A stretch of 64,000 nucleotides of DNA from Polyangium sp. y55x31 (lineage in GTDB: Bacteria > Myxococcota_A > Polyangia > Polyangiales > Polyangiaceae): positions 558,001 through 622,000 of the forward strand of contig NZ_JARZHG010000003.1 in NCBI RefSeq assembly GCF_029946505.1. Direction: 5' to 3'. The translations under genes were made by a program, and so were the position numbers. Below are positions 46,831-55,648 of this stretch, in pieces (the stretch's first letter is position 1; each line of letters opens with the position of its first letter). The notes beneath the pieces are model-generated. The model did not search any database. It saw only the letters and a program-made list of their open reading frames with translations, and was not told the DNA's origin.

Positions 46831-48891
46831 TTATGCGGGCATGCCCATCGCCGGATCGGTGATCGACGGCTCTCCGTTTTCAATGCGCCCCGCGACACGA
46901 CGGCTGAAGCCCGTCTCTCCCTCCACGGTCACGGCGAAGTCGTACCAGCGCCCGCTCTCCGATACGTCGAACCACGCGTCCGCTGTTTTCCCGGGGTCGA
47001 CGTCGAGCGTCGCGCCCTTCTCCGTGTACGCGCGTGGCGTCACGAGGAAACGCTGCACGGATCCGCCCGCATTCTTGCAGCGAATCCCGAGCCGTGACCC
47101 TTCCACGTCGTACATCGTCTCGATTTCGATCCCGCCTTGCGATCCGGCATCCACGAAATCGCGATGGAAGCCATTCGGCCCGAGCACGAAGAGCGAATAC
47201 TGGTTTCCCGCCGCCGACCACCGCCCTTCGAGGGATTTGCCTGCCTCCACGGCGTAACGTCGCGGGATCTCCGTGAGCGCGAGCCGGTCGTACACGTGGA
47301 AGACCGCGCCTGCTTTGCCGGTGTTCACGAACGAAAGCACGGCCTCGTCCCCCTCGACCACGCACCGGACCTCGAGCTCGTACGGCAATGCGCGTGACGG
47401 CCGGGTTCCCGTCTCCTGCTGCGGCAGAGCGCCATTCTCCCCCGTCGGCACCGTCACCTGCGCGAGCTGCTCCTGCTCCGCGCGAATGGCGTCGGCCTCG
47501 TCCTGCGAGAGGCTCGGGAGCGTGGGCAGGTCTTCGTCGTTCGGTGTCACGAAATCGAACGCCGAGAGGAGATCACCGCACATGGCACGCCGATAGGGGC
47601 TGATGTTCGTCTCCTTCACGCCGAATCGCGCTTCGAGAAAGCGCAGGATCGACGTGTGATCGAAGCTCTCGGAGCAGACGAATCCCCCGCGGCTCCACGG
47701 CGAGACGACCCACATGGGGACCCGCACGCCGGGGCCGTGCGGGTGGCCTCCGAGCGGCTCGGTGAGCGTCTCGTCATAACGTTCTCCCGTATCGTCCACC
47801 GTGCTCGCGCCCATGAGGACGCCGTCGTCCCGCCGCGAGGGAGCGCAGGGCGGCGGTACGTGGTCGAAGAATCCGTCGTTTTCGTCGAACGTCACGAAAA
47901 GGACGGTCCTCGCGAAGACCTCGGGATTCTCGGTGAGCGCCTCCAGCACCTGCTGCACGTACCAGGCGCCCTGCACCGGGCTCGACGGGCCCGGGTGCTC
48001 GGAGTAATCGGCCGGCCCGATGATCCAGGAGACCTGGGGCAGCCGTCCCGCGAGCACGTCCTCCCGAAATCCGTCGAGGGTTTTGTTCGAGAGCCTCGAC
48101 TCGATGCCCTTCTTGAAGAGCGGCGACTCCTGGTCCTCGAAGAACGCCTTCCGGAACGATCGGAAACCGATGAGCGGGTTGTCGGAGAAGTTGTCGGTAT
48201 AATCCTGGTACACGAGCCACGAGATCCCCGCTTCTTCGAGCCGCTCGGCGTACGTCTTCCAGGTGTACCCCGACTCGATGGCGCCGAGGAAGTCGTGCGA
48301 ATTGTCGATGGCAGGGCCGCCGTTCTGACCGAGGCTGTCGATGGTGCCGGTGAACGCGTAGAGGCGGTTCGGGTTCGTGCTCGTGTGGCCGCTGCAGAAG
48401 TACGCGTCACAGAGCGTGAAGGCCTCGGCGAGCGCGAACTGGAACTCGAGCTCGGCGCGCTTGTAATACCCCATCGACTGCGGCTCTTTCCATTCGGGCC
48501 ACCTGCCATACCGGCCGTGATCCCAGGCCTCGTGTGCGTCGACGAAGCTGTGCGGCGTCCCGGCGACGCGCTGGGCGTTGCCGGCCGTCGAATCGAGGTG
48601 ATAGGGCAGGATCACCTCGGCGCCGCTGCGCTGCCGAAAGACGCTGGTCTCCTCCGCGAGGGGAACCGTGAACCGGTCGCCGAAGCCACGCACGCCGCGC
48701 ATCGTGCCGAAATAATGGTCGAACGAGCGGTTCTCCTGGATGAGGATGACCACGTGCTCGACGTCCATGATCGAACGTGTCGCCGTGTGGGCCGGAATCT
48801 CGACCGCCTTCTCGATGCAGCCCGGAAAAACCCAACCACCCGCGGCAATGCCGCTCATGTGAAGAAAGGAACGCCTGCTCAGCTTCGACAC
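46831..48891 (-). CDS. Phospholipase C-type phosphoesterase, secreted
   Basis: 686 residues. The GTG at 48891 has GGAGG six bases upstream. The N terminus is a twin-Arg-like signal S-R-R-S-F-L-H-M-S-G with a Cys (V-F-P-G-C) that could be a lipobox. The catalytic domain matches bacterial phosphoesterase/non-hemolytic PLC: E-N-R-S-F-D-H-Y-F-G, C-S-G-H-T-S-T-N-P-N-R, F-D-E-N-D-G-F-F-D-H and D-H-T-S-I. Two beta-sandwich repeats typical of PLC C termini follow. The expected action is on phospholipids or phosphate esters outside the cell. Confidence 0.87.
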   Translation of the reverse strand: MSKLSRRSFLHMSGIAAGGWVFPGCIEKAVEIPAHTATRSIMDVEHVVILIQENRSFDHYFGTMRGVRGFGDRFTVPLAEETSVFRQRSGAEVILPYHLDSTAGNAQRVAGTPHSFVDAHEAWDHGRYGRWPEWKEPQSMGYYKRAELEFQFALAEAFTLCDAYFCSGHTSTNPNRLYAFTGTIDSLGQNGGPAIDNSHDFLGAIESGYTWKTYAERLEEAGISWLVYQDYTDNFSDNPLIGFRSFRKAFFEDQESPLFKKGIESRLSNKTLDGFREDVLAGRLPQVSWIIGPADYSEHPGPSSPVQGAWYVQQVLEALTENPEVFARTVLFVTFDENDGFFDHVPPPCAPSRRDDGVLMGASTVDDTGERYDETLTEPLGGHPHGPGVRVPMWVVSPWSRGGFVCSESFDHTSILRFLEARFGVKETNISPYRRAMCGDLLSAFDFVTPNDEDLPTLPSLSQDEADAIRAEQEQLAQVTVPTGENGALPQQETGTRPSRALPYELEVRCVVEGDEAVLSFVNTGKAGAVFHVYDRLALTEIPRRYAVEAGKSLEGRWSAAGNQYSLFVLGPNGFHRDFVDAGSQGGIEIETMYDVEGSRLGIRCKNAGGSVQRFLVTPRAYTEKGATLDVDPGKTADAWFDVSESGRWYDFAVTVEGETGFSRRVAGRIENGEPSITDPAMGMPA

Positions 48892-49099
48892 GGGAGACCT
48901 CCGTCGTAATCCCAAGACGTCCCGCGAGACTATCCTGGGAGGCGGAGCGCTGTCCATGCGCTTCCAATGGCGGGCTCGCCGGACGAGCTCGGCGCGCTGC
49001 TCGACGTGATCGAGGGCAACGACGAAGGCCGGCGCGGCGGAGCCGGGCCGGCTGCGGGATTGCCTTTCAGCTTCGCCATTCTCGGGTCATGTTTGGCGT

Positions 49100-50581
49100 A
49101 TGGATCGAGCGCCTAATACACGATGGCATTGGGGACGCCCGCTGCGGCTGAGCCGGCTCCTCTCTCTGGCGATCGCCGCGCTTTCGTTCCTGGTCATCCT
49201 CTCGGCGATGTCGCTGTTTCTCGCGACCGCGGTCCTCCATCGCAATACCGAGCGGCTCGACATGGCCATGACGGGGGCCGGCCTCGCGCGGGACGTGGAG
49301 CTCGAGCTCCTGCATTACGGGCGTCTCGTCGAGCACGCCGTCGCGCGAGACGGGGTGGAGGCGGACGACCAGCGAAGGGCCGTCCACCAAGTCGTCCGGG
49401 CCCGGCTGGTCGAGACCGAGGCGCACGTCGGCAGCGACATGGAAAGGCAGGTCCTCGGCGAGCTTTCGAAGCGAACGGAGACCTATTTCACGGCGCGGGA
49501 TCGAATGGAAAAGGCCGGCGTGCCGCTCGGCCAGGCGCTGCAGCAGACGCAGATCGATTTCGACGACGCGCTGGCGAAGGCAGGCGAGCTCGTGACGATC
49601 AACCTGGCGGACGCGGCGCAAGCGCGGAAGAGCGCGGCCTTCTGGGACGACGCGCTGGATACGCTCAGCGTGGTCGTGATCAGCGGGCTGCTCCTGCTCG
49701 TCCTCGCGCTCGTGCAAGGCGCGCGCTCCCAGATCTACGTCCCGCTATCGTCGCTCCGGGGCGCCATCGAGCGTTTCGCGCGCGGGGACGACCATACACG
49801 CGCGCCCGATGTCGGGCCCATCGAGATCCGGGAGCTCGCGGCGGTGTTCAACGAGATGGCCGCGTCGATCGCGCGAAAACGCGAGGAGCAGATCGCCGTG
49901 CTCGCGGCCGTCGCGCACGACATCCGCAATCCGCTCGCGGCGATCAAGTTGTCCACCACCGTCCTCGCGCGCGGCGCTCTTCCCACGGAGCCGCGCGTGC
50001 TCCGGACGCTGACGATCGTGGATCGGCAAATCGATCGCCTCGCCCGGATGACGGACGACCTCCTGCAAGCCGCGCGCATCCAGGCCGGTCAGCTCGAGCT
50101 CTCGAAGAGGCCCTTGGATCTTTGCCGCATTCTGAACGACTCCGTCGAGCTTTATGCCTCGACGTCGCCGAACCACCGCATCTCGCTCGCGATCCCCGAG
50201 GGAACGCTGGTATGCGAGATCGACGAGGCGCGGGTCGAGCAGGTCCTCGACAACCTGATCGGCAATGCGATCAAGTATTCACCCACGGGCGGCGAGATCC
50301 GGATCGTGGCGATTCGCGACGGCGAGGAGGCGATCGTGGCCGTCTCCGACCAGGGGGTCGGGATCGAGCCGGAGGAGATCGAGCGGATCTTCGAGCCTTT
50401 TCATCGCGCGGCCTCCACGCGAAAGGTGGCGCACGGGGTCGGGCTCGGGCTCTCGGTCGCGCGAAAGATCGTCGAGGCCCACGGCGGCCGCGTCGATGTG
50501 GAGAGCCGGCGCGGCGAGGGCACGACGTTCCGCGTGCACCTCCCTTTGCTGCGCCACGAGCTGGCTCGTGTCTCCGCTTGA
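49100..50581 (+). CDS. Sensor histidine kinase, orphan
   Basis: 493 residues: TM at about 20-45, periplasmic helical region, second TM near 190-210, HAMP, then His box V-A-H-D-I-R-N-P-L with His273, and ATPase boxes N (D-N-L-I-G-N-A-I-K-Y), G1 (D-Q-G-V-G-I) and G2 (G-V-G-L-G-L-S). All key residues are present. No response regulator gene is adjacent, so the partner must be elsewhere. Confidence 0.93.
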   Translation: MDRAPNTRWHWGRPLRLSRLLSLAIAALSFLVILSAMSLFLATAVLHRNTERLDMAMTGAGLARDVELELLHYGRLVEHAVARDGVEADDQRRAVHQVVRARLVETEAHVGSDMERQVLGELSKRTETYFTARDRMEKAGVPLGQALQQTQIDFDDALAKAGELVTINLADAAQARKSAAFWDDALDTLSVVVISGLLLLVLALVQGARSQIYVPLSSLRGAIERFARGDDHTRAPDVGPIEIRELAAVFNEMAASIARKREEQIAVLAAVAHDIRNPLAAIKLSTTVLARGALPTEPRVLRTLTIVDRQIDRLARMTDDLLQAARIQAGQLELSKRPLDLCRILNDSVELYASTSPNHRISLAIPEGTLVCEIDEARVEQVLDNLIGNAIKYSPTGGEIRIVAIRDGEEAIVAVSDQGVGIEPEEIERIFEPFHRAASTRKVAHGVGLGLSVARKIVEAHGGRVDVESRRGEGTTFRVHLPLLRHELARVSA

Positions 50582-50588
50582 CGGCGAA

Positions 50589-51305
50589 TCAGATCCCGCC
50601 GTTCGCGCTGATGACTTTGCCGTTCGCGTAGGTGTTGTGGAGCGCGAACCAGGTGATCGTTTTCGCCGCCTCCTCGGGGGTCCCGAGACGCCGGAGCGCG
50701 CTGAAGCTCCGGTATTCCTCGGCGAGCTTCGGATCGAGCTCTTTTCCGATTCCGGCGTCGAGCAGGCCGAGGGCCACGACGTTCGCGCGCACCCCGCGCG
50801 GCCCGAGATCCTTCGCGGCCGCCATCACGAGCGCGGACGTCGTCCCCTGCGACGCGGCGAAGAGCGCGGGCACGGGCAAGGATTGCGTGCGGTCGAGCGC
50901 AGAGACGAAGACGAGGTCGCCGCCGCGGCCTTCGAGCCGCCGACCGAATTCGCGACAAACCTGAAAGACCGAGCGGGCATTGATGGCCATCGTGGCCTCC
51001 CAGTCGTCGTCCGTCGCCTCGAAGACCCGCGCTGCGCGGACGACGGCGGCGCAATGAATCACGACGTCGGGGAGCGCGCCCTCCGCTTCGAGCGAGGCCG
51101 CGAGGCGGCCGATCGCCGCGGGATCGGCGAGGTCGAGCCGAAGAGCGCGCGCGGAGAGCTCACCTTCGAGCGCGCGAGCGCGGGCCTCCGCGTGATGGTA
51201 CGTGAATGCGGACGGGACGCCGGCGCGCGCGAGCTCCGCGAGGACCGCGCTCCCGACCGCGCCCGTGCCGCCGAGCACGAGCGCTCTTCGTTTCGATTCG
51301 TTCAT
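50589..51305 (-). CDS. SDR-fold protein lacking catalytic Tyr and Lys
   Basis: 238 residues. The dinucleotide loop L-G-G-T-G-A-V-G-S is present, and the Ser of the active site (F-V-S-A). But the Y-x-x-x-K motif is F-x-x-x-Q (Phe149, Gln153). A normal short-chain dehydrogenase needs both Tyr and Lys, so this is probably a non-catalytic or rewired paralogue. It closes the four-gene operon and begins at an ATGA overlap with the aminotransferase gene. Confidence 0.85.
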   Translation of the reverse strand: MNESKRRALVLGGTGAVGSAVLAELARAGVPSAFTYHHAEARARALEGELSARALRLDLADPAAIGRLAASLEAEGALPDVVIHCAAVVRAARVFEATDDDWEATMAINARSVFQVCREFGRRLEGRGGDLVFVSALDRTQSLPVPALFAASQGTTSALVMAAAKDLGPRGVRANVVALGLLDAGIGKELDPKLAEEYRSFSALRRLGTPEEAAKTITWFALHNTYANGKVISANGGI

Positions 51306-52609
51306 CCGAGCCCCTCGATGTATTCGAGCTCCTCGCCCACGGCCACGACGAACGCGTCGAGTTTTTCCTCGGGGATGTCGAAGCGCGGCTGGAGCCGGAA
51401 GAGGCTCCAGTCGTGGCCGCAAGTGAAGCAGAAAAAACCGCGGCGGTAGAGCCTGTGGCAGACGAGCGGGGAGATGATCGATCTCTGGCCGAGGTCCTCG
51501 AAGCCGAAATGCTCGAACGAGAGCCAGGGGTGATCGGGGCTGTTCAATGCGACGCCCTGCATGAACCCCGCGCCCCGCGCCTCGCGGAAGAGCGGCGAAC
51601 GCGCGAGCGTATCGGACAAACCTTTCTTGAGTTTCGCGCCGAGCCGTCCGACGCGCTCGATGCGCTCGTCGGTGAGCAGGTCCAGCGCGGCGAGGGCGGC
51701 GACGCAGGAGAGGGCGTTGAAGCCCATCGTCGTGTTGTGGCTCTCGCCCGAGGCGAAATGGTCGCCGTACGCGCGGAGGAAGGTTTCCCGTCTCGTGAGC
51801 ATCGCCGAGATCGGCGTGATGCCGCCGCCGAGGTGTTTGGCGAGGAGAACCACGTCCGGGCGGCGTGGCCAGCTCGCGGTGGCGAGAAAACCCCGGCCCG
51901 TGCGGCCGAGCGCGGTCTGGACCTCGTCGGCGACGAGCAGGGTGCCGTGTTTTTCCGTGAGCTCGCAGAGCGCCTCTACGAACGGGGCCGGCAATTCGCG
52001 CACGCCGCCTTCGCCCTGGATGGGCTCGACGACGATGGCCGCGACGTCGCCGGGCGCGAGGGCCTTGGCGAGCGCGTCCACGTCGCCGAAGGGCACGTGC
52101 TCGGCGCCCTCGACGAACGGGGCGAACGGGTCGCGGAGGTACCCCTTCGTCATGAGCGAGACGCTGCCGAAGGTGCAGCCGTGATAAGCGCCTTCGAGGC
52201 CGAGGAGGCGCGGGCGCTTCGTGAGCGCGCGGGCGAGCTTCAAGGCGGCCTCGACCGCGTCGCTGCCGGTGCAGGCGAAGAAGGCATTGTCGTAATGGCC
52301 GGCGCGCTCGCAGAGCCTTTTCGCGAGGCGGCCGGCGAACGGATTGACGCGGGCCGGGTACCAGGAGGGCGCGTCGGAGTCGAGATACCGGCGGATCGCG
52401 TCGGCGATGTACGGATTGCGATGGCCGAAGGCCTGCGTGCCGTGGAAATCCTCGACGGCGTGGCCCTCTTCGTCGTACAGGATGCCGCCCTCGGCGCGGA
52501 CGAGCTTGATGGGCTCGCCGGCGAGCGCGGCGCGCTGCGCGATGAGGGGATTCACGAATTCGCGGTACTCGTCGAATCCGCGCCGCAGGATGTCGTCGTA
52601 CGAATCCAC
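51302..52609 (-). CDS. Class III PLP-dependent aminotransferase
   Basis: 435 residues, starting at a GTG that shares one base with the upstream TAG. Features of the acetylornithine/putrescine/glutamate-semialdehyde aminotransferase group are G-A-Y-H-G-C-T, V-V-E-P-I-Q-G-E-G-G, V-A-D-E-V-Q-T-A-L-G-R-T-G-R and the PLP Lys258 in L-A-K-H-L-G-G-G. Substrate unknown; by context it may aminate a keto or aldehyde product of the pathway. Confidence 0.9.
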   Translation of the reverse strand: MDSYDDILRRGFDEYREFVNPLIAQRAALAGEPIKLVRAEGGILYDEEGHAVEDFHGTQAFGHRNPYIADAIRRYLDSDAPSWYPARVNPFAGRLAKRLCERAGHYDNAFFACTGSDAVEAALKLARALTKRPRLLGLEGAYHGCTFGSVSLMTKGYLRDPFAPFVEGAEHVPFGDVDALAKALAPGDVAAIVVEPIQGEGGVRELPAPFVEALCELTEKHGTLLVADEVQTALGRTGRGFLATASWPRRPDVVLLAKHLGGGITPISAMLTRRETFLRAYGDHFASGESHNTTMGFNALSCVAALAALDLLTDERIERVGRLGAKLKKGLSDTLARSPLFREARGAGFMQGVALNSPDHPWLSFEHFGFEDLGQRSIISPLVCHRLYRRGFFCFTCGHDWSLFRLQPRFDIPEEKLDAFVVAVGEELEYIEGLG

Positions 52610-53355
52610 TAGAGCCCTCCGTCGAGCACCACCTTGGCGCCCGTCATGAAGGAGTTCGAATCGGAGACGAGGAACGCGGCCATTTCGGCGATCTCGTCCG
52701 GCCGCGCGAGGCGGCCGAGGGGACATTTGTCGAGGTACTCTTTTTGCCGGTGCTGCGGCAAACCCTGCGCCATGCCGACCTCGGCGAGCCCGGGCGCGAG
52801 CAGGTTCACCCGGATCGAATACCGGCCGACCTCGCGCGCGAGCGCCTCCGTGAGCCCGCGCAGCGCCGATTTCGAGGCGGCGTAATGGATCGGCGACTCG
52901 ATGATGCGCTCGGAGGAGAAATTGCCGATGTTGAGGATGCTGCCCCGCTTCGCGCGGATCATGTGGCGCAGGACCGCGCGGCTGTAGAGGTAGACGCCCT
53001 TCACGTTGACGTCCATCAATTCGTCCCAGTCCGACTCTTCGAGGAGCGAGATGGGCAGGACCTGCGTGATCGCCGCATTGTTCACGAGCACGTCGACGCC
53101 GCCGAACGCCGAGACGACGGCCGCGACCGTGGATTTGACGTGCGCGCCGTCCGCGACCGATCCCTTGAAGACGAGCGGCTCGTCCCCCGCGGCGGCGGCG
53201 ATGGCGCGTTTGGCGTCCTCCGCGCTCGCGTCGTCCTTGTGATAGGTGAGCGCCACGCGGGCGCCGTGGCGCGCAAACGCGACGCACATCGCGAGCCCGA
53301 GGCCGCGTGTGCCGCCCGTGACGATGCAACGTTTTCCTTCGAGGAGGCGCGTCAT
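52609..53355 (-). CDS. SDR oxidoreductase (3-oxoacyl reductase-like)
   Basis: 248 residues with intact SDR motifs: T-G-G-T-R-G-L-G for NAD(P), N-N-A-A-I, and Y-A-A-S-K with Tyr158 and Lys162. It resembles FabG-type ketoreductases. Its start is one base after the radical SAM stop, its stop overlaps the aminotransferase GTG, so all four genes are probably co-translated. Confidence 0.9.
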   Translation of the reverse strand: MTRLLEGKRCIVTGGTRGLGLAMCVAFARHGARVALTYHKDDASAEDAKRAIAAAAGDEPLVFKGSVADGAHVKSTVAAVVSAFGGVDVLVNNAAITQVLPISLLEESDWDELMDVNVKGVYLYSRAVLRHMIRAKRGSILNIGNFSSERIIESPIHYAASKSALRGLTEALAREVGRYSIRVNLLAPGLAEVGMAQGLPQHRQKEYLDKCPLGRLARPDEIAEMAAFLVSDSNSFMTGAKVVLDGGL

Positions 53356-53356
53356 G

Positions 53357-54838
53357 TCACCTTCCCCCTTGCACGAGCGGGAGCGAGCGCCTCCCCGCGC
53401 GCTCGCCCCAGACGCGCGGCTTCTCCATGAAGCGCGCCTCCTTCTCGCGGTAGAGGATGTTGTAATTGCAGACGGGGATCGTCGAGCCGTCCGCATAACA
53501 GTTCGAATCGCAGCATTGATACGTGCGCTCCACGTCGAACGTCTCCTCGTCCATGTGCGAGTGCACGTAGACGGCCTTGGCCGCGCGCTCCGAGATGCGC
53601 AGCGCCTCGGCCGGCGAGAGGCGTTTGTCCTTCGGGAAGAGCTTGCGGACGAGCTGGTCGAGGAGCTTCAAACCCCGTTCGTCACCCTCGTCGCCGCGCG
53701 CCCAGAGCATGTCGATCGCGTCTTGCAGCGCGCGTTCGAGGCGCGTGCCCGGCTCGAGGTAGAGGTGATCGGCGAGGCAATCGTACATCGTGTCGCGATC
53801 GAGGAAACGCAGGAAGGGGAGCGCGGGGCCGCCCTCGTCGTCGAGCAGGAGATAGGCGATCTGGTAGCAGAGCGGGTGCGCGCTCGGCGAGGGCACGAAA
53901 TCGGAGACACGGAGCAGGCCGTCGGTCGTCTCCTCGATGGATTCGAGGACCTCCAGCATCGAAATGCGGCCCGAGCGATCGAAGGAGACGCCGCCCTGGC
54001 CGGTGTACGTGATCGTGTGGATTTCGAGGTGGCGCACGCACGAGAGCTCGAGGCCCATGCGGATGATCCGGCCGACCTCCTTGTCGTTGTAGCCACGCGT
54101 CATCACGGGGATGAGCGTGGTGTCGACCTGGTGTTTGTCGAGGAGCTCAAGGACGCGGGCTTTGAGATCGACGAGCGTCGCGCCTTGCAAGGCGCGATCG
54201 ACGTGTTTGTCGAAGGTGTCGAACGAGAGCGCGATACGCGCCCCGTGATCGGCGAGGCGCTTGACGAAATCCTCGTCGCGCGCGAGGCGCACGCCGTTCG
54301 AGCACACGCTGACGCGGTGGATGCCGCGCGCGCGGGCCATCGAGACGAATTCGAGCAGGTGCGGGTGCAGGAGCGGCTCGCCGCCGGTGAGGTTGACGAT
54401 GTCGAGGTCGCCTCCGTGATCCTCGACGAGGTGGTCGAGGACCCGGGCGAACTCCTCCCGGCTCATGTGGAATGCGTCGTCGTTCTTGTTGTGGACGTAG
54501 CAGATCGGGCAGTCGAGGTCGCACGCGCTCGTGATCGTGACGACGGGCAAGCGGACCTTCTGCGTGTGGCTCTCGCACGGGCCGCAGTCGAAGGGACAGC
54601 CATGCTCGATCGGGCGCCGGATCTTCGCGGGGCGCGCTTCTTTCGGCACGATCGCGCGCGTGCGCTCGTACCAGGCTGCGCTCGTCGAGAGCCGCACCTC
54701 CTGCTCGCCGTGCGTCGGACAGCGCTTCTGCATCCACGCCTCGCCGTTCGTCGTGGCCACGACGCGGGCTGGGAGGGCGTCCTTGCACACCTTGCAGAGG
54801 CTCGTGGTTTCGTGGAGAAGTCGCCCTTCGGCCTGCAT
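53357..54838 (-). CDS. Radical SAM enzyme of the tetraether-lipid-synthase (Tes) family
   Basis: 493 residues. Four metal-site regions appear in the order seen in Tes. A rubredoxin-like set comes first (C15-x-x-C18, then C40-P-x-H-G). Next are C81-P-F-D-C85-G-P-C88 and the radical SAM C106-x-x-x-C110-x-x-C113 followed by Y. The C-terminal block reads S-H-M-D-x-x-x-F-D-x-x-R, C-C, then I-P-V-C-N-Y-N. In archaea Tes joins lipid tails through sp3 C-C bonds. Bacterial relatives are poorly known. Here it leads an operon with two SDRs and a class III aminotransferase, so it probably makes a C-C or C-H change on a lipid or other hydrophobic intermediate. That last step is inference. Confidence 0.85.
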   Translation of the reverse strand: MQAEGRLLHETTSLCKVCKDALPARVVATTNGEAWMQKRCPTHGEQEVRLSTSAAWYERTRAIVPKEARPAKIRRPIEHGCPFDCGPCESHTQKVRLPVVTITSACDLDCPICYVHNKNDDAFHMSREEFARVLDHLVEDHGGDLDIVNLTGGEPLLHPHLLEFVSMARARGIHRVSVCSNGVRLARDEDFVKRLADHGARIALSFDTFDKHVDRALQGATLVDLKARVLELLDKHQVDTTLIPVMTRGYNDKEVGRIIRMGLELSCVRHLEIHTITYTGQGGVSFDRSGRISMLEVLESIEETTDGLLRVSDFVPSPSAHPLCYQIAYLLLDDEGGPALPFLRFLDRDTMYDCLADHLYLEPGTRLERALQDAIDMLWARGDEGDERGLKLLDQLVRKLFPKDKRLSPAEALRISERAAKAVYVHSHMDEETFDVERTYQCCDSNCYADGSTIPVCNYNILYREKEARFMEKPRVWGERAGRRSLPLVQGGR

Positions 54839-54892
54839 GATGGTTCGAGGATACTCGAAGTGCCGGGCGAATCGGATAGGCTTCGCGGCGGC

Positions 54893-55648
54893 ATGAACGA
54901 GGAGATCGTCCGAGCCGCGGGGCTCACGAAGCGCTTCGGCGACACCGTGGCGCTCGACGACGTGAGCTTCGTGGTGGAAGGGCCGGGGCTCTGCGCCGTG
55001 CTCGGCCCGAACGGCGCGGGCAAGACGACGCTGCTCGACATCCTGGAGGGGCTCGCGGAGCCGACACGAGGCGCGTACCGGCTCTTCGGCAAGGAGCCGC
55101 GGCCGTATCCGCGAAAGCGCGTGGGCGTGGTGATGCAGAAGGAGGCGCAGATCGAGCGGGTGACGGCGCGCGAGTACGCGGAGCTGTTCTCGTCGATCTA
55201 CGGCGTGCGCGGCGGGTCTTCGCAGATCCTCGCGCGCGCGCGGCTCGACCACCGCGCGGGGACGGCCGTGACGCGGCTCTCGGGCGGCGAGGCGGCGCGG
55301 CTCTTCATCGCGACGGCCGTGGTGCACGATCCGATGCTCGTGTTCCTGGACGAACCCACGGCGCACCTCGATCCCGAGAACAAACGGATCGTGGGGGAGA
55401 TGCTGCGCGAGCTCGCCCGTGAGCGGACGCTCCTGATGACGACGCACGATCTGCGGGAAGCGGACGCGCTCGCGGATCGGCTGCTGTTCCTCGTGGGCGG
55501 GCGCGTGCGCGCGAGCGGGACGAAGGACGAGCTCGTGCAAGCGGTGCCCGAGGCCGCGCGGCGCGGGCTCGGGGTCGAGGACGCGTTCTTCCATTTCTGC
55601 GCGATCGAGATCCGCGAGGGCCGCGCGATGCAGCGGGAGGCGACGTGA
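54893..55648 (+). CDS. ABC transporter ATP-binding protein
   Basis: 251 residues. Walker A G-P-N-G-A-G-K-T-T, signature L-S-G-G-E-A, Walker B V-F-L-D-E-P-T and H-loop T-T-H-D are all present. It pairs with the following permease (GTGA overlap). The divergent start is 54 bases from the radical SAM gene, so the exporter may serve that pathway's product or confer resistance to it. Confidence 0.92.
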   Translation: MNEEIVRAAGLTKRFGDTVALDDVSFVVEGPGLCAVLGPNGAGKTTLLDILEGLAEPTRGAYRLFGKEPRPYPRKRVGVVMQKEAQIERVTAREYAELFSSIYGVRGGSSQILARARLDHRAGTAVTRLSGGEAARLFIATAVVHDPMLVFLDEPTAHLDPENKRIVGEMLRELARERTLLMTTHDLREADALADRLLFLVGGRVRASGTKDELVQAVPEAARRGLGVEDAFFHFCAIEIREGRAMQREAT

